Positions 43,661-53,045 of a DNA stretch of 64,000 bases are shown here, piece after piece. The stretch covers positions 1 through 64,000 of the forward strand of contig CADBSV010000044.1 in assembly GCA_902797435.1 (NCBI GenBank), read 5' to 3'. Positions within the stretch are counted from its first letter, which is position 1, and each line of letters begins with the position of its first letter. A program made the position numbers and the translations under genes. This DNA is from an uncultured Bacteroidia bacterium (GTDB lineage Bacteria; Bacteroidota; Bacteroidia; Bacteroidales; UBA932). Under the pieces are notes generated by a model, which made no database searches, was not told the origin of the DNA, and saw only the letters and a program-made list of their open reading frames with translations.

Positions 43661-43688
43661 CACCTGTCGCCCTGTAGCCCGACAGGTG
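43661..43688. repeat. 9-bp inverted repeat upstream of the lipoprotein operon
   Basis: CACCTGTCG (43661-43669) and its complement (43680-43688) are separated by 10 nt, ending 39 bp before the -33 element. There is no T tract. It could be an operator. Confidence 0.35.
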
Positions 43689-43727
43689 GAGGCGATGCGG
43701 TCATTCCGATTTTATGTCCGGCAGGGT

Positions 43728-43758
43728 TTTGCAAATCCAAAGGATATTATTAAATTTG
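43728..43758 (+). promoter_or_regulatory. Promoter of the nuclease-lipoprotein operon
   Basis: TTTG (43728-43731), a 19-bp spacer and TAAATTTG (43751-43758) form an almost perfect promoter, 38 bp before ATG 43797. Confidence 0.75.
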
Positions 43759-43796
43759 TAGGTTAGACGATTATACAAACACATAATAACAACAAC

Positions 43797-46604
43797 ATGA
43801 AATTAAAATCACTGTTTGCATTCGCTGCCATTGCGGCAATGGCTCTGGCGGGATGCCAGAAAAATGAGGAGGAAGCCGGGAATATTTCCATTTCGGTCAC
43901 TCCAACTTCTCTCACATTCGAGGCGAAGGATGCTCCTTCCCAGACTGTATCTCTCACCGCTACCAGAAAGTGGCATGTCGAAGACATTCCCGACTGGGTG
44001 GCACTTGACGTCAATTCCGGCAATGGTTCTTCCAGCGCCCAGACGATTACCGTTTCCGTGGATGACAACCCGGGATACAACCACGAAGGCGAAATCGTAT
44101 TCTCGATAGGTGCCAAGAAGGCTTCCGTACAGGTGGCTCAGGCCGGTTCCAAGGGCAAACTCGTCCCCGAAGGCGACGGCACGCTTGAGAGTCCCTACAA
44201 TGTGCTTGGTGTCAGGAAATATGTCGAGGAACTTGGTGCAGATGTCGAGAGCGAGGAGGAAGTGTATGTGAAAGGTATCATCTCCAATATCGTTGAACCT
44301 TATAGTTTCAGTTATGGAAATGGAACCTTCTACATTACTGACGACGGAAGCGTGAATACCGAAAGGCAGTTCTACGCTTACCGCATCAAGTATATCGGCG
44401 GCGAGAAGTGGACCATCCGCAATCCCCAGATTCAGAAAGGCGATGAGGTCGTAGTGCTCAGCAAGGTGTACAACTACAAGGGTGATACCCCTGAAACCGT
44501 CAACCGCGGCAGCAAGGATCCCAAAGGCGCATACAGTGGAAAGCTCTATTCCATAAACGGCAGCGCCGAGCCGGTGGAGGTTGAACCCGATTTCAGCAGC
44601 GCGGAGCACAAGACCGTGGCGGAATTCATAGCCGCGGCAAACGAGAACGAGTTCTATGTGCTTTCCGGAAGCGTTTCCGGCTTCAGCTCGCAGTACAGCA
44701 GCTTCGACCTCACCGACGAAACCGGCTCCATCTATGTGTATAGCGTAGCCAACGCTGAGGATTGGAAGGGTAAGATTGCCAACAGGGCCAAGGTTACCCT
44801 CGCCGGTGCTTACGATTACTACGAAAGCAAGCAGCAGCACGAGGTTGTGAGTGCCTGGATCATGGAAGTTGAAGAGGCTCCCGAGCAGACCGAGTTTGAA
44901 GACAAGACCGTGGCCGAGTTCATCGCCCTTGCCGACTCCGTAGTGGCATACAGGCTCAGTGGAAAGGTCAGTGCCTTTAAACTTGGTGAAAATAAAGCGG
45001 GCAAGAAATACATGCAGTTCGACCTTACCGACCAGTCCGGTTCCGTGCTGGTTTACGGTTTCAAGGATGGACAGTATGAGGAATGGGCCGAAAAGCTTTC
45101 CAACAGGGGCACAGTGACTCTTCACGGTGTTTACAAGAAATACGAAAAAGACGGTGTAGTCACTCCTGAGGTGGTGGAGACCGTGATAGAGAGTTTCGAA
45201 CCTGCTCCCGAGCAGACCGAGTTTGAAGACAAGACCGTGGCCGAGTTCATCGCCCTTGCCGACAAGGAAGTGGCATACAGGCTCCATGGAACAGTTTCTT
45301 CTCTTTCCGTCAATTCTGAGCAGCAGCTGATGTCCTTCCTGCTTACAGACGAAAGCGAGCAGTCCGTCAAGGTGTACGGCTTCAAGGCAGGTCAGTTCGC
45401 ACAGTGGAGCGAAACGCTTTCCAACGGCGGCAGCGTTGTGCTCCACGGCCTGTACGAGGTTTATACCGACAAGAACAATGTCACCACCCATGAGGTGATG
45501 GAGACCGTAATCGAGAGTTTCGAAGCCGCTCCCGAAGTAGTTGAGACTGCAGAAGGTGACGGCACCCTCGAGAATCCCTACAATGTGCCCGGTGTTATCG
45601 CTTACATAGATTCAGAGGGTTTCGATGCCAGCAATAAGGTCTATGTCGCCGGCAAGATCAGCCAGGTGGATTATCAGTACAACGCCACCGTCGGTGCTAC
45701 CTTCTGGATTTCCAGTGACGGCGGTATCGTGTCAAAGCAGTTTGAGGCGTTCAAGCTCCCATACCTTGGCAATAAAGCCTGGGTGGAAGGCCAGAAGACC
45801 GTCAAGGTTGGAGATGAGGTTGTCATCCACGGCACAGTCCAGCTCTACCACGAAACCACCTACGAGACCAAGAGCGCATATCTGTATTCTCTCAACGGCG
45901 CCACCGAGGACGACTCCCCGCTCTTCGGAGTAGCGAGCCAGGCCATTGATGTGGCAGCTTCCGCAACCAGCGCAACCATCAATGTCACGGGCAACGTCGC
46001 CTGGACGGCCGCTTCCGAAGCTACAATCTCCCCGGCATCCGGAAAGGGCGAAGGCGCCATTACCGTGAGCTTCCCTGAAAACGACGACACCGAAAATGCC
46101 AAGACCTACACGGTTACCGTGAGCACCGAGGCCGAAGTCGCCACCAAGAGCTACACCATTACCATTACCCAGGCCAAGAAGCCTTCAGGCGATGCGGAGC
46201 TTGTTACCGTGTCCGTCAAAATTGCCGATAAGGCCGCAGCCTGGGGGTATAAAGAAAATGGAGACCAGGTGGTTTCCCTTGACCTTGGCCAAGGAGTGGT
46301 AATGTCCGTGAACAAGGACGGCAACAACGGGAAATTCTATGAGGGCGGTGCAGAATGGCGTTTGTATCAGGCTAACAAGGCTGTCGTTACGATTGCCGTC
46401 CCGGCCGACAAAAACCTTGTGTCCGTAAAGTTCACTTACGGTGAGAAGAATGGTGGAGTCCTTCAGGATGCGAAAGGAAACAATGTGACATCCGGACAGA
46501 AGGTGTCCGTGACCGGGATAAGTGCCGCTTTCAGTGTAAAGAACACCGGGACTGCAACTAATGGCCAGGTAAAGATTACCGCTGTTGAAGTAGTATATCA
46601 GTAA
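43797..46604 (+). CDS. Lipoprotein with tandem OB-like repeats and BACON domains
   Basis: The 935-residue protein has a lipobox (LAGC, Cys 20). A BACON domain (about 28-118) is followed by five OB-like units: GDGTLESPYNV...VYVKGIISNI, three repeats starting KTVAEFIA with a 109-residue period for the latter two, and GDGTLENPYNV...VYVAGKIS. A second BACON (about 705-790) and a C-terminal beta domain follow. OB folds often bind single-stranded nucleic acid; next to two nucleases, this favours a surface DNA- or RNA-binding role. Two repeat boundaries share 60 identical bases. Confidence 0.75.
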   Translation: MKLKSLFAFAAIAAMALAGCQKNEEEAGNISISVTPTSLTFEAKDAPSQTVSLTATRKWHVEDIPDWVALDVNSGNGSSSAQTITVSVDDNPGYNHEGEIVFSIGAKKASVQVAQAGSKGKLVPEGDGTLESPYNVLGVRKYVEELGADVESEEEVYVKGIISNIVEPYSFSYGNGTFYITDDGSVNTERQFYAYRIKYIGGEKWTIRNPQIQKGDEVVVLSKVYNYKGDTPETVNRGSKDPKGAYSGKLYSINGSAEPVEVEPDFSSAEHKTVAEFIAAANENEFYVLSGSVSGFSSQYSSFDLTDETGSIYVYSVANAEDWKGKIANRAKVTLAGAYDYYESKQQHEVVSAWIMEVEEAPEQTEFEDKTVAEFIALADSVVAYRLSGKVSAFKLGENKAGKKYMQFDLTDQSGSVLVYGFKDGQYEEWAEKLSNRGTVTLHGVYKKYEKDGVVTPEVVETVIESFEPAPEQTEFEDKTVAEFIALADKEVAYRLHGTVSSLSVNSEQQLMSFLLTDESEQSVKVYGFKAGQFAQWSETLSNGGSVVLHGLYEVYTDKNNVTTHEVMETVIESFEAAPEVVETAEGDGTLENPYNVPGVIAYIDSEGFDASNKVYVAGKISQVDYQYNATVGATFWISSDGGIVSKQFEAFKLPYLGNKAWVEGQKTVKVGDEVVIHGTVQLYHETTYETKSAYLYSLNGATEDDSPLFGVASQAIDVAASATSATINVTGNVAWTAASEATISPASGKGEGAITVSFPENDDTENAKTYTVTVSTEAEVATKSYTITITQAKKPSGDAELVTVSVKIADKAAAWGYKENGDQVVSLDLGQGVVMSVNKDGNNGKFYEGGAEWRLYQANKAVVTIAVPADKNLVSVKFTYGEKNGGVLQDAKGNNVTSGQKVSVTGISAAFSVKNTGTATNGQVKITAVEVVYQ
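44877..45263. repeat. 60-bp perfect repeat marking duplicated domains
   Basis: The 60 bp at 44877-44936 recur exactly at 45204-45263, 327 bp (109 codons) later. The rest of the two units has diverged, so the identical part suggests recent gene conversion or a constrained linker. Confidence 0.8.
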
Positions 46605-47842
46605 TGCTAAAAACTCTTTCACGCATATTGCCAGTCCTGCTCTTTTGTGCAGGATTGGCAATTTCCTGTGAATTGCTCGAGGGAACCGCTCCCGGAGATG
46701 ATTCCCGGACGTCGTCATCGTCGTGCAAGCTGGAAATCAAGAAGCCTGCGGTGACATCCTACTCGGGGAACGTCTTCGTGGTGGTTACCGCGAAAGGGGA
46801 CTGGAGCATAGAACTGAGCTATCCTCCGGACGGCCCCTCAGGCTGGGCCACCATGGACCCGGCATCAGGAAGCGGCAGAAAGGGAGACGTACGCATCCGC
46901 TATGATGAAAATACGGGTGCGGTGTCACGTTATGTGACGCTGCATCTCACGGTAGGTTCCGAACATGCTTCGGCCACCCTCGAGCAGCTTCCCGAAGGCC
47001 TTTCCGAACAGTCGGCAGGCGGATTCAAGTCGGATACGGCACCGGTGGGGTGGCTCGAACTCCCGGAGACCAAAAAGGGGGATCACCGCACTTTCTATGC
47101 CCATGACATGGAAGGAGGAGGCTACTTCAACAAAAAAATCAGCGGCACGAGGAACTGGTCCTTCTATTGGGATACCGAGGAATTCATGTCAATATGGGTG
47201 GCGTATCCCCTGAACAAGAATCTTATAGGAAGCGGCAGCCGTACCAACCAGTGGGGGCTCGACCCCTTGATTCCAAGTTCGTTGCAGCCCAACATCGTGG
47301 GAGGCTCCTACGGAGGGGGATGGACCCGCGGGCATCAGATTCCTTCGGCAGACCGCCTTAATGCTGCTGCAAACGTATCCACCTTCTACTCAACCAACCT
47401 GACCCCGCAGGATTACAACTTCAACGGGGTTGACCGCAACGGTTACGGAGGCATATGGGCAAGGCTCGAAGACAAGGTGCGGTCGTATTCTTCGCTCTCC
47501 GACACCCTTTATGTGGTTACGGGCTGCGTGCTGGAAGGCTCGACCAGAAAGACCGGAGGCAGCGCTGGCATTGCCCTTAAGGTTCCTGCCGCCTACTTCA
47601 AGGCTCTCCTTTATCTGTCCCCCAACCGCAGGCAGTATCACAGCGGTTATATGGCCGCAGGTTTCTATCTGCCTCACGATACCGGGATAGCAGACAACAA
47701 TCCCCTCGATTATATAATGTCCATCGACGAACTGGAAACAAAGACCGGCATCGATTTTTTCGTCAACCTTCCGGATGCGGTAGGGAAGAGCGTCGCCGCT
47801 GCCATAGAAGCGGAAAAGCCGGGGACCTGGTGGAGTCGTTAA
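46604..47842 (+). CDS. Secreted NUC1-family DNA/RNA non-specific endonuclease lipoprotein
   Basis: The 412-residue protein has a lipoprotein signal (AISC, Cys 22), a BACON-like domain (about 38-130) and a NUC1 endonuclease domain (about 150-405). The active-site segment reads GWTRGHQIPSADR with His 244; the family usually has DRGH, so the first Asp is Thr here. A metal-binding Asn follows in STNLTPQDYNFN. NUC1 enzymes cut single- and double-stranded DNA and RNA. The start overlaps the preceding stop by 1 bp. Confidence 0.87.
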   Translation: MLKTLSRILPVLLFCAGLAISCELLEGTAPGDDSRTSSSSCKLEIKKPAVTSYSGNVFVVVTAKGDWSIELSYPPDGPSGWATMDPASGSGRKGDVRIRYDENTGAVSRYVTLHLTVGSEHASATLEQLPEGLSEQSAGGFKSDTAPVGWLELPETKKGDHRTFYAHDMEGGGYFNKKISGTRNWSFYWDTEEFMSIWVAYPLNKNLIGSGSRTNQWGLDPLIPSSLQPNIVGGSYGGGWTRGHQIPSADRLNAAANVSTFYSTNLTPQDYNFNGVDRNGYGGIWARLEDKVRSYSSLSDTLYVVTGCVLEGSTRKTGGSAGIALKVPAAYFKALLYLSPNRRQYHSGYMAAGFYLPHDTGIADNNPLDYIMSIDELETKTGIDFFVNLPDAVGKSVAAAIEAEKPGTWWSR

Positions 47843-47861
47843 AGCCAAACAACAATCGCAA

Positions 47862-48941
47862 ATGAAAAGATATTTTTACATCCTGCTTGCCGCTCTGATG
47901 CTTTCCCCCTTTGCCTGGAGGGCGGACGCGGCTAAGCACCGCAGTTATGTGATAGGGTTCTACAACCTCGAGAACCTTTTTGACACCTATCACGACGAAG
48001 GCAAGAACGACTACCAGTATCTGCCCGACGGACAGAACCAGTGGACGGAAGCCAAGTATGCGAAGAAACTTCACAACATGGCCTCGGTGATAAGGGCGAT
48101 GAAGGAAGACAACAAGTGCTGGCATGCCGTTCTGGGAGTCTCCGAAGTCGAAAACCGCCATGTCCTGGAAGACCTTGTCAGCCAGCCGGAAATCGAGGAG
48201 GCGAATTATCAGATTGTCCATTATGACGGTCCCGACCGCCGCGGAGTTGACGTTGCGCTGCTCTATAAGCCGGAAGTCCTGAAGGTTCTCGCAAGCGAGA
48301 GCATTCCCTATACCTTCACCCCGTCGCGCATCGACTGGAGCGCCTGGACCAAGGAGGAAATGGATAATTTCAGGACCCGCGACGTGCTTATGGTGCGCGG
48401 CACCATCGACGGCGAGATGTTCGCATTCTTCGTGGCCCACCTTCCTTCCCGCCTTGGCGGAAAGGGGGCCGACCTGCGTCCCCGCGGCGCTGAAATCATC
48501 TATATGAGGGCCATGGAACTCCAGAAAGAGTTCCCCGGAATCAAGATTGTGGTGATGGGCGACATGAACGACAATCCCACCGATGCGAGCATGACAGAAT
48601 TCCTCCGCGGAAAGGAGAAGATTGCGGATGTAACCGACGAAGACTTCTTCGACCCGTTCCTGAGCATGATAAAGGCAGGGTACAGTTCCCTGTACTATCA
48701 GGGCGCCGGAAACATCTTCGATATCATCATGGTCAACAACGCCGTGGCAAATGCACCCAAGGGCACCTTCCAGATTCAGCCCATCGTGCAGAAGAAATAC
48801 TATGGGCGCGTGTTCAGCAAGCCATTCATGACAAACCAGAGCGGGCAGTACAAGGGTACCCCGTTCCGTACTTTCTCCGGAGGCGCCTTCGTGGGCGGCT
48901 ATTCCGACCATTATCCTACTTACATAGTAATAAAGAAATAG
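47862..48941 (+). CDS. Secreted endonuclease/exonuclease/phosphatase (EEP) family enzyme
   Basis: The 359-residue protein has a signal peptide (to about ADA-A24) and an EEP fold: FYNLENLFD near the start with the metal-binding Asn and Glu, VSEVENRHVLEDLV, VHYDGPDRRGVDVALLY, VAHLPSR, VMGDMNDNPTD and a C-terminal SDHYP. It could be a nuclease or a phosphodiesterase/phosphatase; the nearby NUC1 enzyme supports action on nucleic acid. It lies 20 bp after the NUC1 gene and 2 bp before a TonB receptor. Confidence 0.87.
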   Translation: MKRYFYILLAALMLSPFAWRADAAKHRSYVIGFYNLENLFDTYHDEGKNDYQYLPDGQNQWTEAKYAKKLHNMASVIRAMKEDNKCWHAVLGVSEVENRHVLEDLVSQPEIEEANYQIVHYDGPDRRGVDVALLYKPEVLKVLASESIPYTFTPSRIDWSAWTKEEMDNFRTRDVLMVRGTIDGEMFAFFVAHLPSRLGGKGADLRPRGAEIIYMRAMELQKEFPGIKIVVMGDMNDNPTDASMTEFLRGKEKIADVTDEDFFDPFLSMIKAGYSSLYYQGAGNIFDIIMVNNAVANAPKGTFQIQPIVQKKYYGRVFSKPFMTNQSGQYKGTPFRTFSGGAFVGGYSDHYPTYIVIKK

Positions 48942-48942
48942 A

Positions 48943-51828
48943 ATGAAAAGAGCTATTTTAACGCTTGCGGCCATCCTGGCAGGCACTATGCTTTTCGCCC
49001 AGCCCAGCGGCGGCGTCAAGGGTACGGTGGTCAACCGCAACGGCAAGCAGCCCGTTGAAAATGCCAGACTGGTGCTTATGCAGGGCGCCGCGGAGGTGGC
49101 TACTGTTACTTCCGGAGCCGACGGAACCTTTTACATCCCCGGCCTCGAAAATGGTATGTACACCCTCGTCATCGATGCACCCGAATTCCTTCAGACCCAG
49201 GTTCAGGTAACCGTCAACGACGGATATGTGAAGAACATGTTCAACCTGTCCCTCACAGGGATGCAGCGGGTGGCTGAGATTGACGACGATTCGTTCGCAC
49301 AATTTGACATGGACGATTCTGGATACAATGACAATCCTACCATCCTGTTCGGTTCGAACGACGTGTTCAACAACATCGCAGGCTACAATTTCAGCGCGGT
49401 GCGTTTCCGTGCCCGCGGCTATGCTTCCGAAAGCCAGGACGTATATCTTGCCGGCGTTAAGATGAACGACGCCATCACCGGATATAGTCCGTTCTCCCTG
49501 TGGAGCGGCCTTAACGAGGCCATGCGTTCCAAGGAGACGACGAACGGAACCGAGGTTTCCGACTATGCCTTCGGAGGGTACAACGGCGTTACCAACATTT
49601 TCGGCAACGCTACCAACGTGCGTAAGGGAATACGCGGAAGCGTCCTTACCAACAGCACCCTTTACAGGCTCCGTCTCATGGGATCGTATGCTACCGGACT
49701 CATGGACAACGGCTGGGCGCTGGCGTTCAACGTCTCGGCCCGACTCGGCGGAAACGACTGGATAGACGGCGTATATTACCGCTCTTTCGCATACTATGCC
49801 GCAGCCGACAAGGTTTTCAACGATACCCACAAACTCGGTTTCGTCTTCTTTGCCACGCCCGGCCAGCGCGGAGCCCAGAATGCTTCCACCCAGGAGGTTT
49901 ACGACCTTATGGGAGACAACATGTACAACAGCAACTGGGGTTACCAGAACGGCAAGGTGCGCAATGCCCGTGTAAGGAAAACCAACGAGCCCATAGCCAT
50001 ACTCAAGTACGACTATACTCCCTCCGACCGTTTCAACGCTTCGGCCACGGTGCTCTACCGCTTCGGAAAGAACGGCTATACCGCCCTCGACTGGTACGAC
50101 GCCCAGGATCCTCGTCCGGACTACTACCGCAATCTTCCGAGCTATTTCTATGACGAGAATTCCGACCTCAACAGGAACAATCAGACCAAGGCCTTCTGGG
50201 CCGAGGAGGTTTGGAGCCACTCCGGCAACTATCCGACGATTACCCATATCAACTGGGACCGTTTCTACTATGTTAACCGTATCCAGACCGACGAGGACGG
50301 ACTCAACCGTTCGAAATACATCCAGGAGGAACGTCATGTGGATCAGAACGACCTTAACTTCGCTGCCAGCTTCAAGTATCGTCCGCTCGAATCCATAACC
50401 GTGACGGGCGGGGCCAATGCACGCATCAACCGTACCGAATACTACAAGCAGGTGGCAGACCTTCTCGGAGGCGACTATTTCGTGGATATCGACAACTTCG
50501 CAGAGCGCGATTTTGCAGCCACCCCGTACAAGGTGCAGAACGATCTGGACTACTATCTTGTAAACGGTTCTGCACGCACCCTGAAGGTTGGTGACAAGTA
50601 TGGTTACGATTACCTCGCCCAGGTGCGAAACTTCGGCGCATGGGTGAACGGGAAATTCACTTTCGGCAACTTCAGCTCCAACCTCGGAGCCCGCATCGGT
50701 TACGAGTCTTTCTGGCGCGAGGGTCTTGTCCGCAAGGGTCTCTTCCCGGGAACCCCGGAAGACGATTCCATGGCGGCCGCATGGACTGCCGCAGGCATAG
50801 CGGCAACCGACCAGACGTCTTATGGAAAGAGTGACGTTTCCTCTTTCCTTACCTATGCCGCAAAGCTCGGCCTCAATTATGTGATAGGCGGTGCGCAGAG
50901 GGTCTATGCCAATGTGAGTTACTTCAATGACGCTCCCAGGTTCAGCCAGGCGTTCCTCTCTCCCAGGACCCGCAACACCCTGATGGACAATCTTACCACC
51001 GTCAAGACTTTCTCCTCCGATATCAACTGGCAGTATTCCGGAAACGGCATAAATGTCCGAGCCACGGCCTACTACACCACAATCAAGGACCAGTCGAAGG
51101 TGATGAGCGCATACGACGACCTTCAGAACGCCTTCTCCAACTTCGCAATCAACGGAATCGACCAGCGCAACATGGGCGTGGAACTCGGATTCAAGGTTCC
51201 CACCTACATCGTCCCCAACCTCTCCGTGCAGGGCGTGGTTGCCGCAGGCCGCTATGAATACACTTCCAATCCGACTCTTACCCAGACAGTTGACAACAGC
51301 GCCGAGATAGTGATGCTCGACGTTCCCGTCCAGTACTGGAAGGCTACGGAGCTTATGGACGGCACGGTGACCCAGAGGCACTATGTCCCCTCGACTCCGC
51401 AGCTGGCAGGAAGCCTCGGTCTGGCATATAACCGCAACTACTGGTTTATCGACGCCGATGTGGAGTACTTCGGCGAGAGCTATCTGGACATGAACCCGTT
51501 GTACCGTACCGCAAGTGCGGTGGCCGGTCCGGACAACGTCACCACCGACAACGAAATAGAGTACATGACCACGCAGGAAAAGTTTAATCCCGCGATCCTT
51601 CTCAATCTCTCAATCGGCAAGAGCTGGTATATCCAGTACAAGTATCAGCTCGGATTCTCCTTCAACCTCAAGAACATGCTCAACAACCGCAGCGTGAAGA
51701 CCGGAGGTTACGAGCAGACCCGTCTTGTTGACAACACGGTGAGCCGCACCCAGTATTACAGGTTCGATTCCAAGTATTTCTACATGGCGGGAACCAACTA
51801 TATGCTTAACATCTATTTCAGATTCTAA
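48943..51828 (+). CDS. TonB-dependent receptor of the nuclease operon
   Basis: The 961-residue outer-membrane protein has a signal peptide (to about FAQ-P21), a carboxypeptidase-regulatory-like domain (about 24-105; GVKGTVVNRNGKQPVENARL), a plug (about 125-260) and a barrel ending in YFRF with the terminal Phe typical of Bam clients. It should import the products of the two nucleases. It starts 2 bp after the EEP gene. Confidence 0.87.
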   Translation: MKRAILTLAAILAGTMLFAQPSGGVKGTVVNRNGKQPVENARLVLMQGAAEVATVTSGADGTFYIPGLENGMYTLVIDAPEFLQTQVQVTVNDGYVKNMFNLSLTGMQRVAEIDDDSFAQFDMDDSGYNDNPTILFGSNDVFNNIAGYNFSAVRFRARGYASESQDVYLAGVKMNDAITGYSPFSLWSGLNEAMRSKETTNGTEVSDYAFGGYNGVTNIFGNATNVRKGIRGSVLTNSTLYRLRLMGSYATGLMDNGWALAFNVSARLGGNDWIDGVYYRSFAYYAAADKVFNDTHKLGFVFFATPGQRGAQNASTQEVYDLMGDNMYNSNWGYQNGKVRNARVRKTNEPIAILKYDYTPSDRFNASATVLYRFGKNGYTALDWYDAQDPRPDYYRNLPSYFYDENSDLNRNNQTKAFWAEEVWSHSGNYPTITHINWDRFYYVNRIQTDEDGLNRSKYIQEERHVDQNDLNFAASFKYRPLESITVTGGANARINRTEYYKQVADLLGGDYFVDIDNFAERDFAATPYKVQNDLDYYLVNGSARTLKVGDKYGYDYLAQVRNFGAWVNGKFTFGNFSSNLGARIGYESFWREGLVRKGLFPGTPEDDSMAAAWTAAGIAATDQTSYGKSDVSSFLTYAAKLGLNYVIGGAQRVYANVSYFNDAPRFSQAFLSPRTRNTLMDNLTTVKTFSSDINWQYSGNGINVRATAYYTTIKDQSKVMSAYDDLQNAFSNFAINGIDQRNMGVELGFKVPTYIVPNLSVQGVVAAGRYEYTSNPTLTQTVDNSAEIVMLDVPVQYWKATELMDGTVTQRHYVPSTPQLAGSLGLAYNRNYWFIDADVEYFGESYLDMNPLYRTASAVAGPDNVTTDNEIEYMTTQEKFNPAILLNLSIGKSWYIQYKYQLGFSFNLKNMLNNRSVKTGGYEQTRLVDNTVSRTQYYRFDSKYFYMAGTNYMLNIYFRF

Positions 51829-51832
51829 AGAC

Positions 51833-53044
51833 ATGAAAAAGTATCTATACAGTATTGTCGCGCTCTTTGCGCTCGTTTCCTGCCAGAGTCTGATTGAAGA
51901 ATGGCAGCCGGTGTTCACCTTCGGTGACAACGAGCCTGCAGCGATGAAGATATACGCCGAGGACGACCTCTACGAGTATGACTTCGGCGGGACTTTCACA
52001 GACATCCAGGACCTGAAAGCCCAGTATGACAAGAAGACCACGGCGGAGAAGTCTTCCACGTCCGGTCATGTTATCACGGAAAATATCTGGATCAAGGGAC
52101 AGGTAGTCTCCGACGACCGCACTGGCAACCTCTACCGCGAGATTTACCTGCAGGATGAAACCGCCGGCATAGACCTCAAGCTTGGGAAATCCTCGCTTTA
52201 CAGCGACTTCAAGCTCGGCCAGTGGGTCTATGTGAAATGCGAAGACCTTTGCATCGGCTCCTACAAGGGAATGCCGCAGCTTGGCCTCGAACCCGACAAC
52301 ACCTCCCTCAATGAGTATGAGACTTCGTACATCGACAGCCAGGTGTTGATCGATACGCACGTGTTCCGGGGAGAATACGACACCCCGCTCTCTCCAAGGA
52401 TGCTTACGGCAGGGGACATCTCCGCCGCCATCGCAGAGGGCTCCTCCGCATGGAATCCCGCCTCTCTCTGGGGAACATACGTCGAGGTGAAGGACCTTAC
52501 TTACGGCAACCAGATTTTCGCCCTGGTCTATCCTCACGGGCTCATCCCCCACAAGAAGGACAATCCCTACAACCGTGTTTTCCTTTCCGACAAGGGTACA
52601 TGGGGCATTAATACCTGGGCCATGTCGAAGAGCAAATATGTGGAATATATCAACGCAGGCAATTTCGATGCGGCGGAAGTTGGCAGCGGCGCCACCCGTT
52701 ACGGCGCCATAACCACAAAGCCCCGTGACTATGCCGAGAAGATGGGAGAATCCGTCATCAACATGTTCGGAGCCGATGCAGACATCACCTTCAAGGAAAT
52801 GATGGTGAAATACGCAACGGCCAATTACGTTTCCCATTACTTCAAGGTCGGCGGCACTTCCACCATCCTCCAGGTCCGCTCAAGCGGATATGCGAAGTTC
52901 TCCGACAAGGAGATTCCTGCAAGTGTCCGCGGCGGTGCTGCGGTAACGATCAAGGGTATCCTCACTTTCTATGACGGGGACGCGCAGATTTCCCTTATCA
53001 CTTCCCCCGACGATCCTGAAAATCCCTCAGTGATACTCCAGTAG
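51833..53044 (+). CDS. DUF5689 lipoprotein
   Basis: The 403-residue lipoprotein (LVSC, Cys 17) carries a DUF5689 domain (about 50-330): DIQDLKAQYDKKT, ENIWIKGQVVSDDRTGNLYREIYLQDETAGIDLKL and YSDFKLGQWVYVKC. DUF5689 proteins are commonly encoded next to TonB receptors and EEP enzymes in Bacteroidota; OB-like strands suggest ligand binding. It follows the receptor by 4 bp and would be its SusD-like partner. Confidence 0.83.
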   Translation: MKKYLYSIVALFALVSCQSLIEEWQPVFTFGDNEPAAMKIYAEDDLYEYDFGGTFTDIQDLKAQYDKKTTAEKSSTSGHVITENIWIKGQVVSDDRTGNLYREIYLQDETAGIDLKLGKSSLYSDFKLGQWVYVKCEDLCIGSYKGMPQLGLEPDNTSLNEYETSYIDSQVLIDTHVFRGEYDTPLSPRMLTAGDISAAIAEGSSAWNPASLWGTYVEVKDLTYGNQIFALVYPHGLIPHKKDNPYNRVFLSDKGTWGINTWAMSKSKYVEYINAGNFDAAEVGSGATRYGAITTKPRDYAEKMGESVINMFGADADITFKEMMVKYATANYVSHYFKVGGTSTILQVRSSGYAKFSDKEIPASVRGGAAVTIKGILTFYDGDAQISLITSPDDPENPSVILQ

Positions 53045-53045
53045 T

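Noticed and set aside
48958..51381. An 807-residue open frame antisense to the second TonB receptor
   Set aside because: It lies wholly within a well-supported gene, has no recognisable domain, and is explained by GC-rich third positions that keep antisense frames open. Similar long shadows occur at 43809-45491, 39031-40233 and 27196-28440.
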